DNA from: Cytobacillus solani
GTDB lineage: Bacteria; Bacillota; Bacilli; Bacillales; Cytobacillaceae
Assembly: GCF_001420595.1 (NCBI RefSeq)
Contig: NZ_LJIX01000006.1
Span: forward strand, 2,091,650-2,155,649
Length of the DNA stretch: 64,000 bases
Direction: 5' to 3'
The stretch's first letter is position 1. Every line of letters begins with the position of its first letter. A program made the translations under genes and the position numbers. Below, piece by piece: positions 56,627-64,000 of the stretch. The notes under the pieces were generated by a model that did not search any database, was not told where the DNA came from, and worked only from the letters and a program-made list of their open reading frames with translations.

Positions 56627-56663
56627 CTAAAATAATGATTGCTAGATTGATTAGAATGAAGTA

Positions 56664-57635
56664 TTAAGTGGAGGCATTACTAATAATATGAATTAATTTG
56701 TCAAGCCTCTTCTCAAAAGTATGCTCTTTTAATACTCGATTTCTGGCTTTAGCCGCCATTCTTTGCCGCTCTATATCGTTTTGCAAATAATAGTCAATCT
56801 TTTTTAGCAGCTCTTCTTTATTTTTAAAAGCTGCTATTTCCTCATCTTCAATGAAGTGGTTAGGTAAATCCTCTTTGAATTCAATTAATTGAAAGGCCTC
56901 ACACGCGGCAACATCAAAGGTTCGATTGTTAATGCTTTTTCCTTCAATGCCGAGTCGGTTTTGATTATGCTTCAAGTTAAATGGCCTGTGTGTATTTAAG
57001 ATAATTTTTGCACAGTTATAAAAGTCTGCTGCTATGGATGGTTTGAACCAGCCTTCATTAATGATTAGTTTTGGATTATTTTGATAATAATACAAAGGTT
57101 TTTTCCAATTTCCTACAACCCTAATATTGTAAGGTGTGTTTTGTAAAAGGAATTGGATATATTGTACTCGATCAGGATAAGGGTAGCCAACTATGCATAT
57201 ATCGCTTGTAAAAATCCCTTCCATCTTTTTTGGCTTAAATATTTCTGGTTCAGTAGCAAGAGGTAATTGGTAAGCCTGCTTGTGGCCATTTTTTTTATAA
57301 AATTCAAGTGCTGCAGTATCGATGGTAAAAACAAAGTCGTAATGACGGGAAAGCTCAGCTGTTTGATCCATAAAATAGGGGTCTTCAGTGAACCAAATCG
57401 CAGTCTTTATATTATTTACTTTTAGCCATTGGATCATGTTAATTGGCAGTTTAAAGCCTACCATTGTGATTGCTGCATCTGGCATAAATGATTTTGTCAG
57501 TGTTTGTAATGTACGAAGGCCGTTTTTATTCTGAAAGTACTTTACTTCATGTTTTTTGCTTAACTCTTGTAATATCCATGCTTCAAAATGGTCATAGATT
57601 CCATTATACCCTGAAGAAATAAAGAGGATTTTCAT
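56664..57635 (-). CDS. CgeB-like spore maturation glycosyltransferase
   Basis: A 323-residue GT-B-like protein close in length to B. subtilis CgeB (317). N-terminal KILFISSGYNGIYDHFEAWI, TAIWFTEDPYFMD near residue 78, IVGYPYPDRV near 150, ILNTHRPF, and the donor-site NNRTFDVAACEAFQLIEF near residue 240. CgeB acts late in sporulation on the outermost spore layer and is sigma-K dependent in B. subtilis. ATG follows TAGGAGAATGC. It lies 9 bases after the gene at 57645-58136, so they form an operon. Confidence 0.85.
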   Translation of the reverse strand: MKILFISSGYNGIYDHFEAWILQELSKKHEVKYFQNKNGLRTLQTLTKSFMPDAAITMVGFKLPINMIQWLKVNNIKTAIWFTEDPYFMDQTAELSRHYDFVFTIDTAALEFYKKNGHKQAYQLPLATEPEIFKPKKMEGIFTSDICIVGYPYPDRVQYIQFLLQNTPYNIRVVGNWKKPLYYYQNNPKLIINEGWFKPSIAADFYNCAKIILNTHRPFNLKHNQNRLGIEGKSINNRTFDVAACEAFQLIEFKEDLPNHFIEDEEIAAFKNKEELLKKIDYYLQNDIERQRMAAKARNRVLKEHTFEKRLDKLIHIISNAST

Positions 57636-57644
57636 TGCATTCTC

Positions 57645-58136
57645 CTACAGATTGATAGAAATATTGTTCAAAGTCCCGATTCCATTTTTGATCTCATCAC
57701 TATAGAAAAACCCCTCAATCAAGACGAATTTTTCTTTTTTTGTCGTTGGAATTCGCAGCTCATTTTCGAACGTTAAATTTTCACCAGGTTCTAATTTTTG
57801 AAGACGGTTAGGCTTGAGCCAATGCTCTCCAGTTTTTTCTGCTTGTTCCTTCCAGTTTTCATGGAAGTAGTGCCATGCTTCGCTGTTCGTTCCATCTATC
57901 ATTAAAGCAGTATGTGTGACAGAACCGATTTTTCCGCCAAGTCGAACATTTTCAGGAGACTTAATACGTATACAAATCATTGGATTATTTAATATGGAAG
58001 TACCTGTATTTTTGATAATCATATTCCCGATAACAGTCACTTCCTTATCATCCTCATCAATATCTGGAAGCATAACAGCATAGCTGAACCAGACACAAGC
58101 GTCAGCAGTTTCCTTCGCATTTTTTTTCCAGAACAT
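57645..58136 (-). CDS. Hypothetical protein upstream of the CgeB-like gene
   Basis: A 163-residue protein of unrecognised family with a beta-rich pattern (VTVIGNMIIKNTGTSILNNP, MICIRIKSPENVRLGGKIG, LTFENELRIPTTKKEKFVLI) like an immunoglobulin- or C2-like sandwich. No signal peptide or membrane helix. AAGGGGGATC precedes the ATG. In operon with the CgeB-like enzyme; possibly a spore-surface component or accessory protein of the enzyme. Confidence 0.6.
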   Translation of the reverse strand: MFWKKNAKETADACVWFSYAVMLPDIDEDDKEVTVIGNMIIKNTGTSILNNPMICIRIKSPENVRLGGKIGSVTHTALMIDGTNSEAWHYFHENWKEQAEKTGEHWLKPNRLQKLEPGENLTFENELRIPTTKKEKFVLIEGFFYSDEIKNGIGTLNNISINL

Positions 58137-58220
58137 ATTGATCCCCCTTGAATATTCCGAAGATATCTTTACATTCTATGCATAAAATGAGATGAAATGT
58201 TTCGAAATATTTTACAATCA

Positions 58221-58242
58221 AAAAAGAGGAGCGGAACTCCTC
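58221..58242 (-). terminator. Terminator of the spore-surface-like gene
   Basis: GAGGAG (58226-58231) pairs with CTCCTC (58237-58242); the plus-strand A run at 58220-58225 becomes its U run. Confidence 0.7.
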
Positions 58243-58273
58243 AGTTAACATGCTGTATGAAGTTAATTTCTTT

Positions 58274-59032
58274 TTACATCCCTGTCGGTGTTGGTCCAGG
58301 TCCTGGAAACACTGTTGGACATTGAGGCGGGAATGCCAATGGCGGACAGACAAACGGCATATCAGGGCGTGGCTGACAGAAGTCTGCAGTAATTTCTAGT
58401 TTGACCATAGCCTCCATTTGAACGTTTTGGCATAGATTGATTGAAATATCAAGCTGCTGGAACTCGAATACTCCTGGAGTAATTCCGACTTGACGGCAAA
58501 TGATGTTTGCATCGCACTCAAAGTCTGTAATTTCACATTGAAGGAATGTACCTGGAGGTGCACATAGGAAGAACTTCTCAGATACAGCCCAAGGTATTGG
58601 ATCAGAAGTACAGCTTAGACCAGCAGCATTTGATACACGAACTACGATAAATCCTTTTTTCAAAACTTTTACCTTCTGAAGTGTAACAGTCGATCCATCA
58701 GGTAACTGGAACTGTCCACTTGCACGTCCTTCTGGCTGTGGAATCTCCTGGCAAAGAATTGCTCCAGGTGCTAACGGATCAATTGGATTTCCTTCTTCAT
58801 CAGTAGGGAAGCATTCTACTGTCAGATTTCCGCCTAGAAAAGCACATGGGTCTCCTGCACCGCCAGGAGTAGGGGTTACGCCGCTTGGGCAATCAAATCC
58901 AATATCAAGAAGAGAATCAGTGCCGGTAAAGGCGATTAGCGGCACATCTGCTTGGCGGGTGACCCAGTCATAAACTTTATTTACTTTTATACATAAAGTT
59001 TCCTGGCCACCGCTAATTGATTTAAAATCCAT
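58274..59032 (-). CDS. Cys-rich spore-surface-like protein
   Basis: A 252-residue protein beginning MDFKSISGGQETLCIKVNKV then YDWVTRQADVPL, with about a dozen Cys residues (FDCPSG, DPCAFLG, ITDFECDANIICRQ, ADFCQPRP) and a proline-rich end (PPLAFPPQCPTVFPGPGPTP). This type is known among Bacillaceae as a hypothetical or exosporium/coat-like protein. The C-terminal repeat of hydrophobic beta strands ending in Cys (VKLEITADFC) hints at a SPOCS-like fold, unproven. GAGGAGATG precedes the ATG. A candidate sigma-K promoter lies 50 bases upstream. Confidence 0.65.
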   Translation of the reverse strand: MDFKSISGGQETLCIKVNKVYDWVTRQADVPLIAFTGTDSLLDIGFDCPSGVTPTPGGAGDPCAFLGGNLTVECFPTDEEGNPIDPLAPGAILCQEIPQPEGRASGQFQLPDGSTVTLQKVKVLKKGFIVVRVSNAAGLSCTSDPIPWAVSEKFFLCAPPGTFLQCEITDFECDANIICRQVGITPGVFEFQQLDISINLCQNVQMEAMVKLEITADFCQPRPDMPFVCPPLAFPPQCPTVFPGPGPTPTGM

Positions 59033-59080
59033 GAAACAATCATCTCCTCAACTGTTTTGTTAATAGGGCTGAGCCTACTG

Positions 59081-59107
59081 TATACTATGCGATTATCCCA
59101 GATCTGT
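59081..59107 (-). promoter_or_regulatory. Candidate sigma-K promoter of the Cys-rich spore protein
   Basis: On the minus strand AC (59107-59106), 16 bases, CATAGTATA (59089-59081), preceded by G as in the best sigma-K sites. About 50 bases before the start codon. Confidence 0.6.
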
Positions 59108-59167
59108 GTTTAGGCTAGAGTGTATTTTTAGTTGTACATCACGGGGGAAATTAGAGAAAGCAATTTT

Positions 59168-59194
59168 ACGTACAGTTGACCCATACATAATATA
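59168..59194 (+). promoter_or_regulatory. Candidate sigma-K promoter of the coiled-coil gene
   Basis: AC (59168-59169), 16 bases, CATAATATA (59186-59194), divergent from the site at 59081-59107. The gene starts 200 bases downstream; the 360-base gap holds no other gene. Confidence 0.45.
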
Positions 59195-59393
59195 TTCCCT
59201 TAGATCAAAGGTGTGATTTAAATTATCTATGAAATAAGCCTAATTAATTTAATGAAATTTGTTGTGAATCTCTAGTGTTTTTAACATATAACTTCTGAAT
59301 GAAAAGAGTATTCCCTCTATCCAGTTACACTTTTGCCCAGTAAGCATAGAATGAAAAAAAAGAACTGGGCTAATGACTAAGGAGGAGAAACTG

Positions 59394-61535
59394 ATGATAA
59401 GAAGGAATCAGTTTGATAAACTGACACACATACAGCTTCAACAGAAGGTGATTCATCTAGAGTCTGAACTTTCCTATTACCGAGCGGACAGCCAGACGAG
59501 AGATAGGAGGTACCTGGAACAAATAAAAATGTTGAAAGGCGAAAATGAGCGATTGAATTTAGAACTCACTGAAATAACGAAAGCCGAAGTAAAAAGTAAT
59601 CAAACAAGAGATGAATTAATAGATGATTATAATGAGCTGCTTATGAAAAATACAGCTTTGCAGAAAAGAATCACAATGCTTGAAAAAAATACTGTCCGAA
59701 CAGTGCTGGATAATGATCATGCAGTTGAAAATAGCCAATTGCAGGAGATTATTAAAAAGCAGGAGGCGAAAATTGCTAAATATGTGGAACAGATAGAAAC
59801 AAATAGAGAAAAGGAAATAACAAGTAAGCAGCATGCAGACAGAATATCCATTAATTTGTCCGAAGCTTATGAACAAAACCAACAGTATAAAAAAGAACTG
59901 AGGGACCTGGAGAAAGAATTAAAACAAAGAACTGAGGATTATGATCGGTTATTTAAGCAAAATGAAAAAATGGGCCATGACTTTCAAGGAATCCAGGAAA
60001 AACAGGAACAATTACAACAGAAAAACGTATCTTATCAACAAAAGATAACCCAATTGGAATTAGAAAAAACTACTGCTCTTGAGTCTGCTAGTCATCTGCA
60101 AACTGAATTATCAGAAGCAAAAGCCAAAATAAAAGAATTGGAATCACTGAAATTAGAACTGTTAAACCGTCTGGAGAACCAAGTGAAGGAAATGAGTAAA
60201 TTAGAAGATGCAAACAATCGGTATAATGAGGAAAAAATTACACTCCTAAATAAGATTGCGCATCTTGAAGAGGAAAATACTTCGATTCATGAAAGTATTT
60301 CAAACATATCTTCACAAAGGCAATCCGATGAAAAAAGACTAGAAAAAATCACTTCTAACTTAAATGAGGTTTTCGCAGAGACAAAGCAGTTAGTACGGAT
60401 GACATCATCATTAAAACACCAATTGGAAGCAAAGACTATTGAACTTAACCAAATTAAAAAAGAGAAGGAGATGCTCATGCAAGAAGTCATTTTGCTTAAA
60501 GATGAATATGAGAAGTCTGAGGCTAAAAAGAATGAGTTAGAACACCAAATTGAGATCATGAGAAATGAATTGCTGAAAGCACAAAGTTCCTTATCGAAGC
60601 TTGAGAAATTCGAAACAGAGAAACTAAAGCTTAAAGAGGATTTAGAGTCAAAAATTGATGAATTTAATATGCTTACCGATCATTATCAGCGTGAGAAAGA
60701 ATCTTATCTTAAAGTTCTTGAACATGTGCAAGATCAAGTAAATGTATATAAAGAAAAGTCTGAGCATTTTGATACCGAAAAAGGATCTTGGTCCAAGCAA
60801 ATTGATGAATTAAGAACTGAACTAAAAGAGACAAAAGCAACTATTGTGAAAATGGAAGAAATGGAACAGAATAATCTAAAGCTTACTGCAGAGCTTCAAG
60901 CGAAAGAGATTGAAATCTATAAAGCTAAGAAGGATGGAGAACGTGTACTCGCTCAACAGATGGAAAAATTCCAGGCAGAGATTGAACTGTATCGATTAAA
61001 AATTAATCAATACGAAAAAGACAGAGAGACTTGGGAAAAGCAAATGAAGCAAATGAAAGCTCAATTTAATGCTTTGGAATCTACTTTGGAGGAAAAAGAG
61101 ATTTTTATTAAGCAATATATTCAACAGCCTATTTCCCAAACAAGACCTGAGCATCAAAATTCGTATCAGCAATTTAAGCCAGATCAGCCAGTTCAATCCC
61201 AGCCTGAACAGCCTTTACCAATACAAAGCCAACCTGCTCAACAGATTAAACCTGCAGTACAGCAGGAACAGTCTGCCCAACAACAAGCTCAACAACAAAG
61301 TCAACAACAAAGTCAACAACAAGCTCAACAACAAGCTCAACAACAAACTCAACAACAAACTCAACAACAATTTCAACAACAAGCCGACTGGTTCCAAAGA
61401 ATGATGCAACAGCAGCGTGGCTATCAGCCCCTGCCCAAAAGCCAAAATTCGCAGCATGGAACAATGGACTTCTTTACCTTACGTAATAAAACAACCCAGC
61501 CCACAGGTATGGGAAACTACGGGAATCAAAGGTGA
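59394..61535 (+). CDS. Long coiled-coil protein with glutamine-rich repeat tail
   Basis: A 713-residue cytosolic protein, nearly all heptad-repeat coiled coil from about residue 10 to 580 (ELSYYRADSQ, KLEDANNRYNEEKITLLNKI, QIDELRTELKETKATIVK). The tail, about residues 590-670, is rich in Gln and Pro and includes nine four-residue QQQX units. ATG 59394 follows AAGGAGGAG; an ATG at 59373 lies upstream of that site. It is followed at once by a JAMM-protease-like gene. Not an SMC: no Walker motifs. Location in the spore-surface island suggests a coat scaffold; function unknown. Confidence 0.7.
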   Translation: MIRRNQFDKLTHIQLQQKVIHLESELSYYRADSQTRDRRYLEQIKMLKGENERLNLELTEITKAEVKSNQTRDELIDDYNELLMKNTALQKRITMLEKNTVRTVLDNDHAVENSQLQEIIKKQEAKIAKYVEQIETNREKEITSKQHADRISINLSEAYEQNQQYKKELRDLEKELKQRTEDYDRLFKQNEKMGHDFQGIQEKQEQLQQKNVSYQQKITQLELEKTTALESASHLQTELSEAKAKIKELESLKLELLNRLENQVKEMSKLEDANNRYNEEKITLLNKIAHLEEENTSIHESISNISSQRQSDEKRLEKITSNLNEVFAETKQLVRMTSSLKHQLEAKTIELNQIKKEKEMLMQEVILLKDEYEKSEAKKNELEHQIEIMRNELLKAQSSLSKLEKFETEKLKLKEDLESKIDEFNMLTDHYQREKESYLKVLEHVQDQVNVYKEKSEHFDTEKGSWSKQIDELRTELKETKATIVKMEEMEQNNLKLTAELQAKEIEIYKAKKDGERVLAQQMEKFQAEIELYRLKINQYEKDRETWEKQMKQMKAQFNALESTLEEKEIFIKQYIQQPISQTRPEHQNSYQQFKPDQPVQSQPEQPLPIQSQPAQQIKPAVQQEQSAQQQAQQQSQQQSQQQAQQQAQQQTQQQTQQQFQQQADWFQRMMQQQRGYQPLPKSQNSQHGTMDFFTLRNKTTQPTGMGNYGNQR
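61278..61385 (+). repeat. Nine tandem 12-bp units encoding QQQ-A/S/T/F
   Basis: Units CAACAACAAGCT, CAACAACAAAGT, CAACAACAAACT, CAACAACAATTT and CAACAACAAGCC follow head to tail in frame. The near-identical units are prone to slippage, which would change tail length without breaking the frame. Confidence 0.9.
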
Positions 61536-61536
61536 T

Positions 61537-61965
61537 TTGAATAATCTAGACCTTCGTATTCCTGCTTTTGAAATAAAAAAAGCAGTTTATGAGGATATGA
61601 TATTGTATTGTCAACAAGCACTACCTCATGAAGCCTGCGGATTACTTTCAGGACCGCAATTTAATGGCATGAATCTATGGAAAATAAAAAATGAATCTCT
61701 TAATTCTAACCGATTCACTATGTCTAAGGAGTCAATCGAACGTACTTCAAAGAATGCAAATGGAATTGGTGAAAAGATTTCAGGTATATTTCACTCTCAT
61801 CCAAGCTCACCTGCCTATCCATCATCGCATGATATTGGAAATAATCCTTATCCGAATTTAGCCTATTTAATTGTTTCTTTTTATAAAGGGAAAGTAGAAG
61901 TGGGTTGTTTTCAAATAATTGAGGGTAAGGTAATCCCATTGAAATTAATCGTTGTGGATGAGTGA
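61537..61965 (+). CDS. JAMM/MPN-domain metalloprotease-like protein
   Basis: A 142-residue Mov34/MPN protein with the full JAMM zinc motif: E32 in PHEACG, then H86-S-H88-P, S96 and D99 in HSHPSSPAYPSSHD. Such enzymes cleave isopeptide or peptide bonds (deubiquitinases in eukaryotes; several amino-acid or ubiquitin-like protein processing roles in bacteria). TTG 61537 is taken as the start because AAAGGTGA lies beside it and the conserved domain starts soon after; ATG 61453 inside the upstream gene is an alternative. It follows the coiled-coil gene with almost no gap, so the two are co-translated. Confidence 0.8.
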   Translation: MNNLDLRIPAFEIKKAVYEDMILYCQQALPHEACGLLSGPQFNGMNLWKIKNESLNSNRFTMSKESIERTSKNANGIGEKISGIFHSHPSSPAYPSSHDIGNNPYPNLAYLIVSFYKGKVEVGCFQIIEGKVIPLKLIVVDE

Positions 61966-61966
61966 A

Positions 61967-62003
61967 TGAAGACGGCGGATCAAGCAGATCGCCGCTTCTT
62001 TTA
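61967..62003 (+). terminator. Rho-independent terminator of the coiled-coil/JAMM unit
   Basis: GAAGACGGCGGATC (61967-61980) and GATCGCCGCTTC (61986-61997) form a GC-rich stem with one bulge, followed by TTTTATT. Confidence 0.65.
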
Positions 62004-62119
62004 TTTATATTATGAGTTTTTACCTGAAACAGAAAAAATGGGTTTTAATCGAAACACGTCATATTTTTATGAAACATATAATTAAGAGTAAAGCACCTAA
62101 ATATCCAGGAGGGAGAATT

Positions 62120-62302
62120 TTGATAAAAAAACAGATAATAAAAATTCAAAAGAGATCTTTTGAATCGCAACAATCTCCGGAATCCATACCCTATATGGGA
62201 CATAAGATCAAATCCAATACCATACCAGGAGGAGTGAATCCTATAAAACAGAAATATAAAAACGGTGGCTGTGGTTGTGGAAGAAACCAAAAAAAGTCGT
62301 AG
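62120..62302 (+). CDS. Small basic protein with a C-terminal GCGCG motif
   Basis: A 60-residue protein from TTG 62120, 6 bases after GGAGGG: KKQIIKIQKRSFESQQSP, GHKIKSNTIPGGVNPIKQ, and NGGCGCGRNQKKS at the end. The start is ambiguous: an ATG at 62069 without a ribosome-binding site would add KHIIKSKAPKYPGG, which resembles the internal HKIKSNTIPGG and might be a repeated motif. Basic composition and Gly-Cys cluster suggest a spore-layer or cross-linking protein; not recognised. Confidence 0.45.
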   Translation: MIKKQIIKIQKRSFESQQSPESIPYMGHKIKSNTIPGGVNPIKQKYKNGGCGCGRNQKKS

Positions 62303-62332
62303 GTCAAATCAATTTTAAATAAATTCAAGAAA

Positions 62333-62379
62333 AAAAGGCGACTCTAAAATTTCAATAAATTTTATGAGTTGTCTTTTTT
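62333..62379 (+). terminator. Rho-independent terminator of the small GCGCG gene
   Basis: AGGCGACTC (62336-62344) pairs with GAGTTGTCTT (near 62365-62374) via G-U pairs, with an inner TAAAATTT/AAATTTTA stem, then a T run. The region from here to 62670 contains no gene that I can support. Confidence 0.65.
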
Positions 62380-62685
62380 GAAATAATTGTCTATTTTGTA
62401 AACGAGTACATTGTTACAGTTGAATTGCGAAATAATGAGCTCATTTCAGACTATGGAGAACCTTATTCAAAATGATTCAGTGAAAAAGACAAGTCTTACC
62501 TCATGTCTTAGTCTAACCCATATAGTAAGAGGGTAGTTGTCTATTGAATCATCCCTATGCCCCCCCTATACATAAATGTCCCTTAGTTAACACCACTATT
62601 ATCAGTATGTGCCCCTGTTCATCAATTTGACTTTGGTGTTTTTTCAAAAGCGTAGTAAAATAAAACAAACAAGGAGGGGAACCAA

Positions 62686-62919
62686 ATGAGCGAATGTAAA
62701 TTAGATCATTCTCACGATGATGTAAAGGCTAAATACGAGCAGCAAATAAAATTTTTACCAAGTGATACAATCCATTTATTTGAGGAATTTTTTCAAAAAG
62801 AACATACTCAAGACATCTTAAATGAAGTCTTCCATCTATTAAAAAAGTACGATCTATCATCAAATGACGAAAAGGAAGAACGTGTCAATCGTTTATATTT
62901 AGTATTGAAAAATGTATAA
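62686..62919 (+). CDS. Small acidic helical protein, unknown
   Basis: A 77-residue protein: MSECKLDHSHDDVKAKYEQQ, then KFLPSDTIHLFEEFFQKEHT, ending in a Glu/Lys-rich helix (EEFFQKEHT, DEKEERVNRLYLVLKNV). No membrane segment. AAGGAGGGG precedes the ATG at ideal spacing and a terminator follows directly, so a real gene is likely. The N-terminal Cys-His-Asp cluster might bind metal. Family not recognised. Confidence 0.6.
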   Translation: MSECKLDHSHDDVKAKYEQQIKFLPSDTIHLFEEFFQKEHTQDILNEVFHLLKKYDLSSNDEKEERVNRLYLVLKNV

Positions 62920-62928
62920 GCGATACCT

Positions 62929-62965
62929 ACACCGCTGTGAGAAAGCCTGCTGCGGTGTTTTTTTA
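62929..62965 (+). terminator. Rho-independent terminator of the small acidic protein gene
   Basis: ACACCGC (62929-62935) pairs with GCGGTGT (62952-62958), followed by a T run. Confidence 0.75.
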
Positions 62966-63202
62966 TGTGTCGGTCTAATTCGTAAAATAAATCTTTATGT
63001 ACGAATGAAAACCTACACGGTGAAATGAAGCAGGCAAGCATTAACATATGTGGTTGATGATTGTAGCTCATAATAGTTTTATTGCCTGAATGAATAGGGA
63101 TAATTAGAATAAATCGGTTTCCGAAACATATACTTGTACAAGAAAACGCATACATATTTTTACTCCATTAGAAATGAATTACTTATTTTAGGAGGAAATA
63201 AA

Positions 63203-64000
63203 ATGCCAAAAACAATGTACAAACTTGATTTAAGTAAACCAATGGAGGAGCAAATTCATCCTGGGCATAATAGATGGCATCCAGATATTCCTGCTGCTTT
63301 CTCTGTTGATCCAGGAACCGCGTTTCGAATGGAATGCCAAGATTGGACGGACGGACAAATTAAAAATAATGATACTCCAAATGATATTAGGGATGTGAAT
63401 TTAGCCCGAGTACATGTTTTAAGTGGTCCCGTTTATGTAAATGGAGTTGAACCAGGAGATCTTTTAGTTGTTGACATATTGGATATTGGTACGTTTCAAG
63501 AATATGAATGGGGCTTTAACGGTATTTTTGCAAAGGAAAATGGCGGGAGCTTTTTAACAGACCATTATCCAGAAGCTGCAAAATCGATATGGGATTTTGA
63601 AGGGATTTACACAACATCAAGACATGTGCCGGGTGTGAAATTTGCTGGAGTCATTCATCCTGGTTTAATTGGTGTTGCTCCTTCACTTGAGCTTTTACAG
63701 AAATGGAATGAACGAGAAAATGAATTAAAGATGACAGATCCTGACCGAGTACCTGCACTTGCCAACACTCCTAACCCTGAAGCAGCTGTACTTGGCACCC
63801 TTAAAGGAGCTGAATTTGACAGAGTAGCAAAAGAGGGAGCAAGAACAGTTCCTCCAAGGGAAAATGGGGGAAACTGCGATATTAAAAATCTATCAAAGGG
63901 TTCAAGAATTTATTTCCCTGTTTTTGTTAAAGGCGCCAAACTTTCAGTAGGTGATCTTCATTTTTCACAAGGGGATGGGGAAATCACTTTTTGCGGTGGA
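63203..64000 (+). CDS. Acetamidase/formamidase, cut by the window end
   Basis: The first 266 residues of an FmdA/AmdA-family amidohydrolase that releases ammonia from formamide or acetamide. Family segments visible are WHPDIPAAFSVDPGTAFRME, NDIRDVNLARVHVLSGPVYV, PGVKFAGVIHPGLIGVAPS, and ARTVPPRENGGNCDIKNL followed by VGDLHFSQGDGEITFCGG. Family members have about 400 residues, so roughly one third lies beyond the window. ATG follows TAGGAGG. No stop occurs before base 64000. No neighbouring transporter or regulator is in view. Confidence 0.9.
   Translation, partial: MPKTMYKLDLSKPMEEQIHPGHNRWHPDIPAAFSVDPGTAFRMECQDWTDGQIKNNDTPNDIRDVNLARVHVLSGPVYVNGVEPGDLLVVDILDIGTFQEYEWGFNGIFAKENGGSFLTDHYPEAAKSIWDFEGIYTTSRHVPGVKFAGVIHPGLIGVAPSLELLQKWNERENELKMTDPDRVPALANTPNPEAAVLGTLKGAEFDRVAKEGARTVPPRENGGNCDIKNLSKGSRIYFPVFVKGAKLSVGDLHFSQGDGEITFCGG

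Noticed and set aside
61278-61385. Direct repeats that might be a small CRISPR or satellite
   Set aside because: Units are only 12 bp, have no spacers, and lie in frame within a coding sequence (Gln-rich tail).
61215-61464. Leu- or Val-repeat proteins on the minus strand
   Set aside because: Antisense of the CAA-rich repeat gives repetitive Leu/Val; no ribosome-binding site.

Overview
The window looks like a chromosomal segment of a low-GC, aerobic, spore-forming, motile Bacillaceae species. It carries a LutABC L-lactate operon, a HemAT oxygen sensor, SbcCD, an LtaS-family enzyme, a DUF1659/DUF2922/YvrJ trio, a cold-shock gene, and a large block of spore-surface genes (spsIJKL, a BclB-type collagen-like protein, pseudaminate/Sps-type sugar genes, a CgeB-like protein). 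Most calls rest on motif and family recognition from translated sequence; no database search was run.

Layout. 1-1.1 kb: remnants (an ArpU-like phage regulator and two decayed reading frames). 1.4-7.3 kb: lutABC, a fructokinase, hemAT, a DUF1272 protein. 7.6-12.2 kb: small accessory genes mixed with broken ones (a NIF3-type protein with two frameshifts, a MarR regulator with a consensus promoter and palindromic operator beside an FMN reductase, hydrolase and chemoreceptor remnants, a holin-like protein). 12.3-23.3 kb: DUF1659-DUF2922-YvrJ, csp, sbcDC, a Dph6-like ATP pyrophosphatase, a YwaF-like protein, selB, a dead NlpC/P60 gene, an M42 peptidase. 23.6-25.6 kb: an ltaS paralogue with a terminator hairpin in its leader.

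25.7-62.9 kb is essentially a spore-envelope glycan island. spsIJKL should make dTDP-L-rhamnose and lies directly before a BclB-like collagen-like exosporium protein. Genes at 30.6-40.5 kb encode a PseB/PseC/SpsF/SpsE/SpsG nonulosonic-acid pathway in which the usual GNAT acetyltransferase (PseH/SpsD) is absent and an ATP-grasp enzyme plus methyltransferases sit instead, ending in a LamG/SpsB-like fusion. Genes at 40.6-57.6 kb encode glycosyltransferases (three StrF-type paralogues, two enzymes carrying DUF4214 pairs at opposite ends), several methyltransferases, ManA-ManC-Gmd for GDP-mannose and GDP-4-keto-6-deoxymannose, and a CgeB-like protein. Genes at 57.6-62.3 kb encode a spore-surface-like protein, a long coiled-coil protein with a glutamine-rich repeat tail, and a JAMM metalloprotease-like protein immediately after it.

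Several intergenic regions of the island carry AC-N15/16-CATANNNTA sites matching the mother-cell sigma-K consensus, on both strands, which supports late-sporulation expression of the island. The window ends inside an acetamidase/formamidase gene. No rRNA, tRNA, CRISPR array or intact insertion sequence was recognised.
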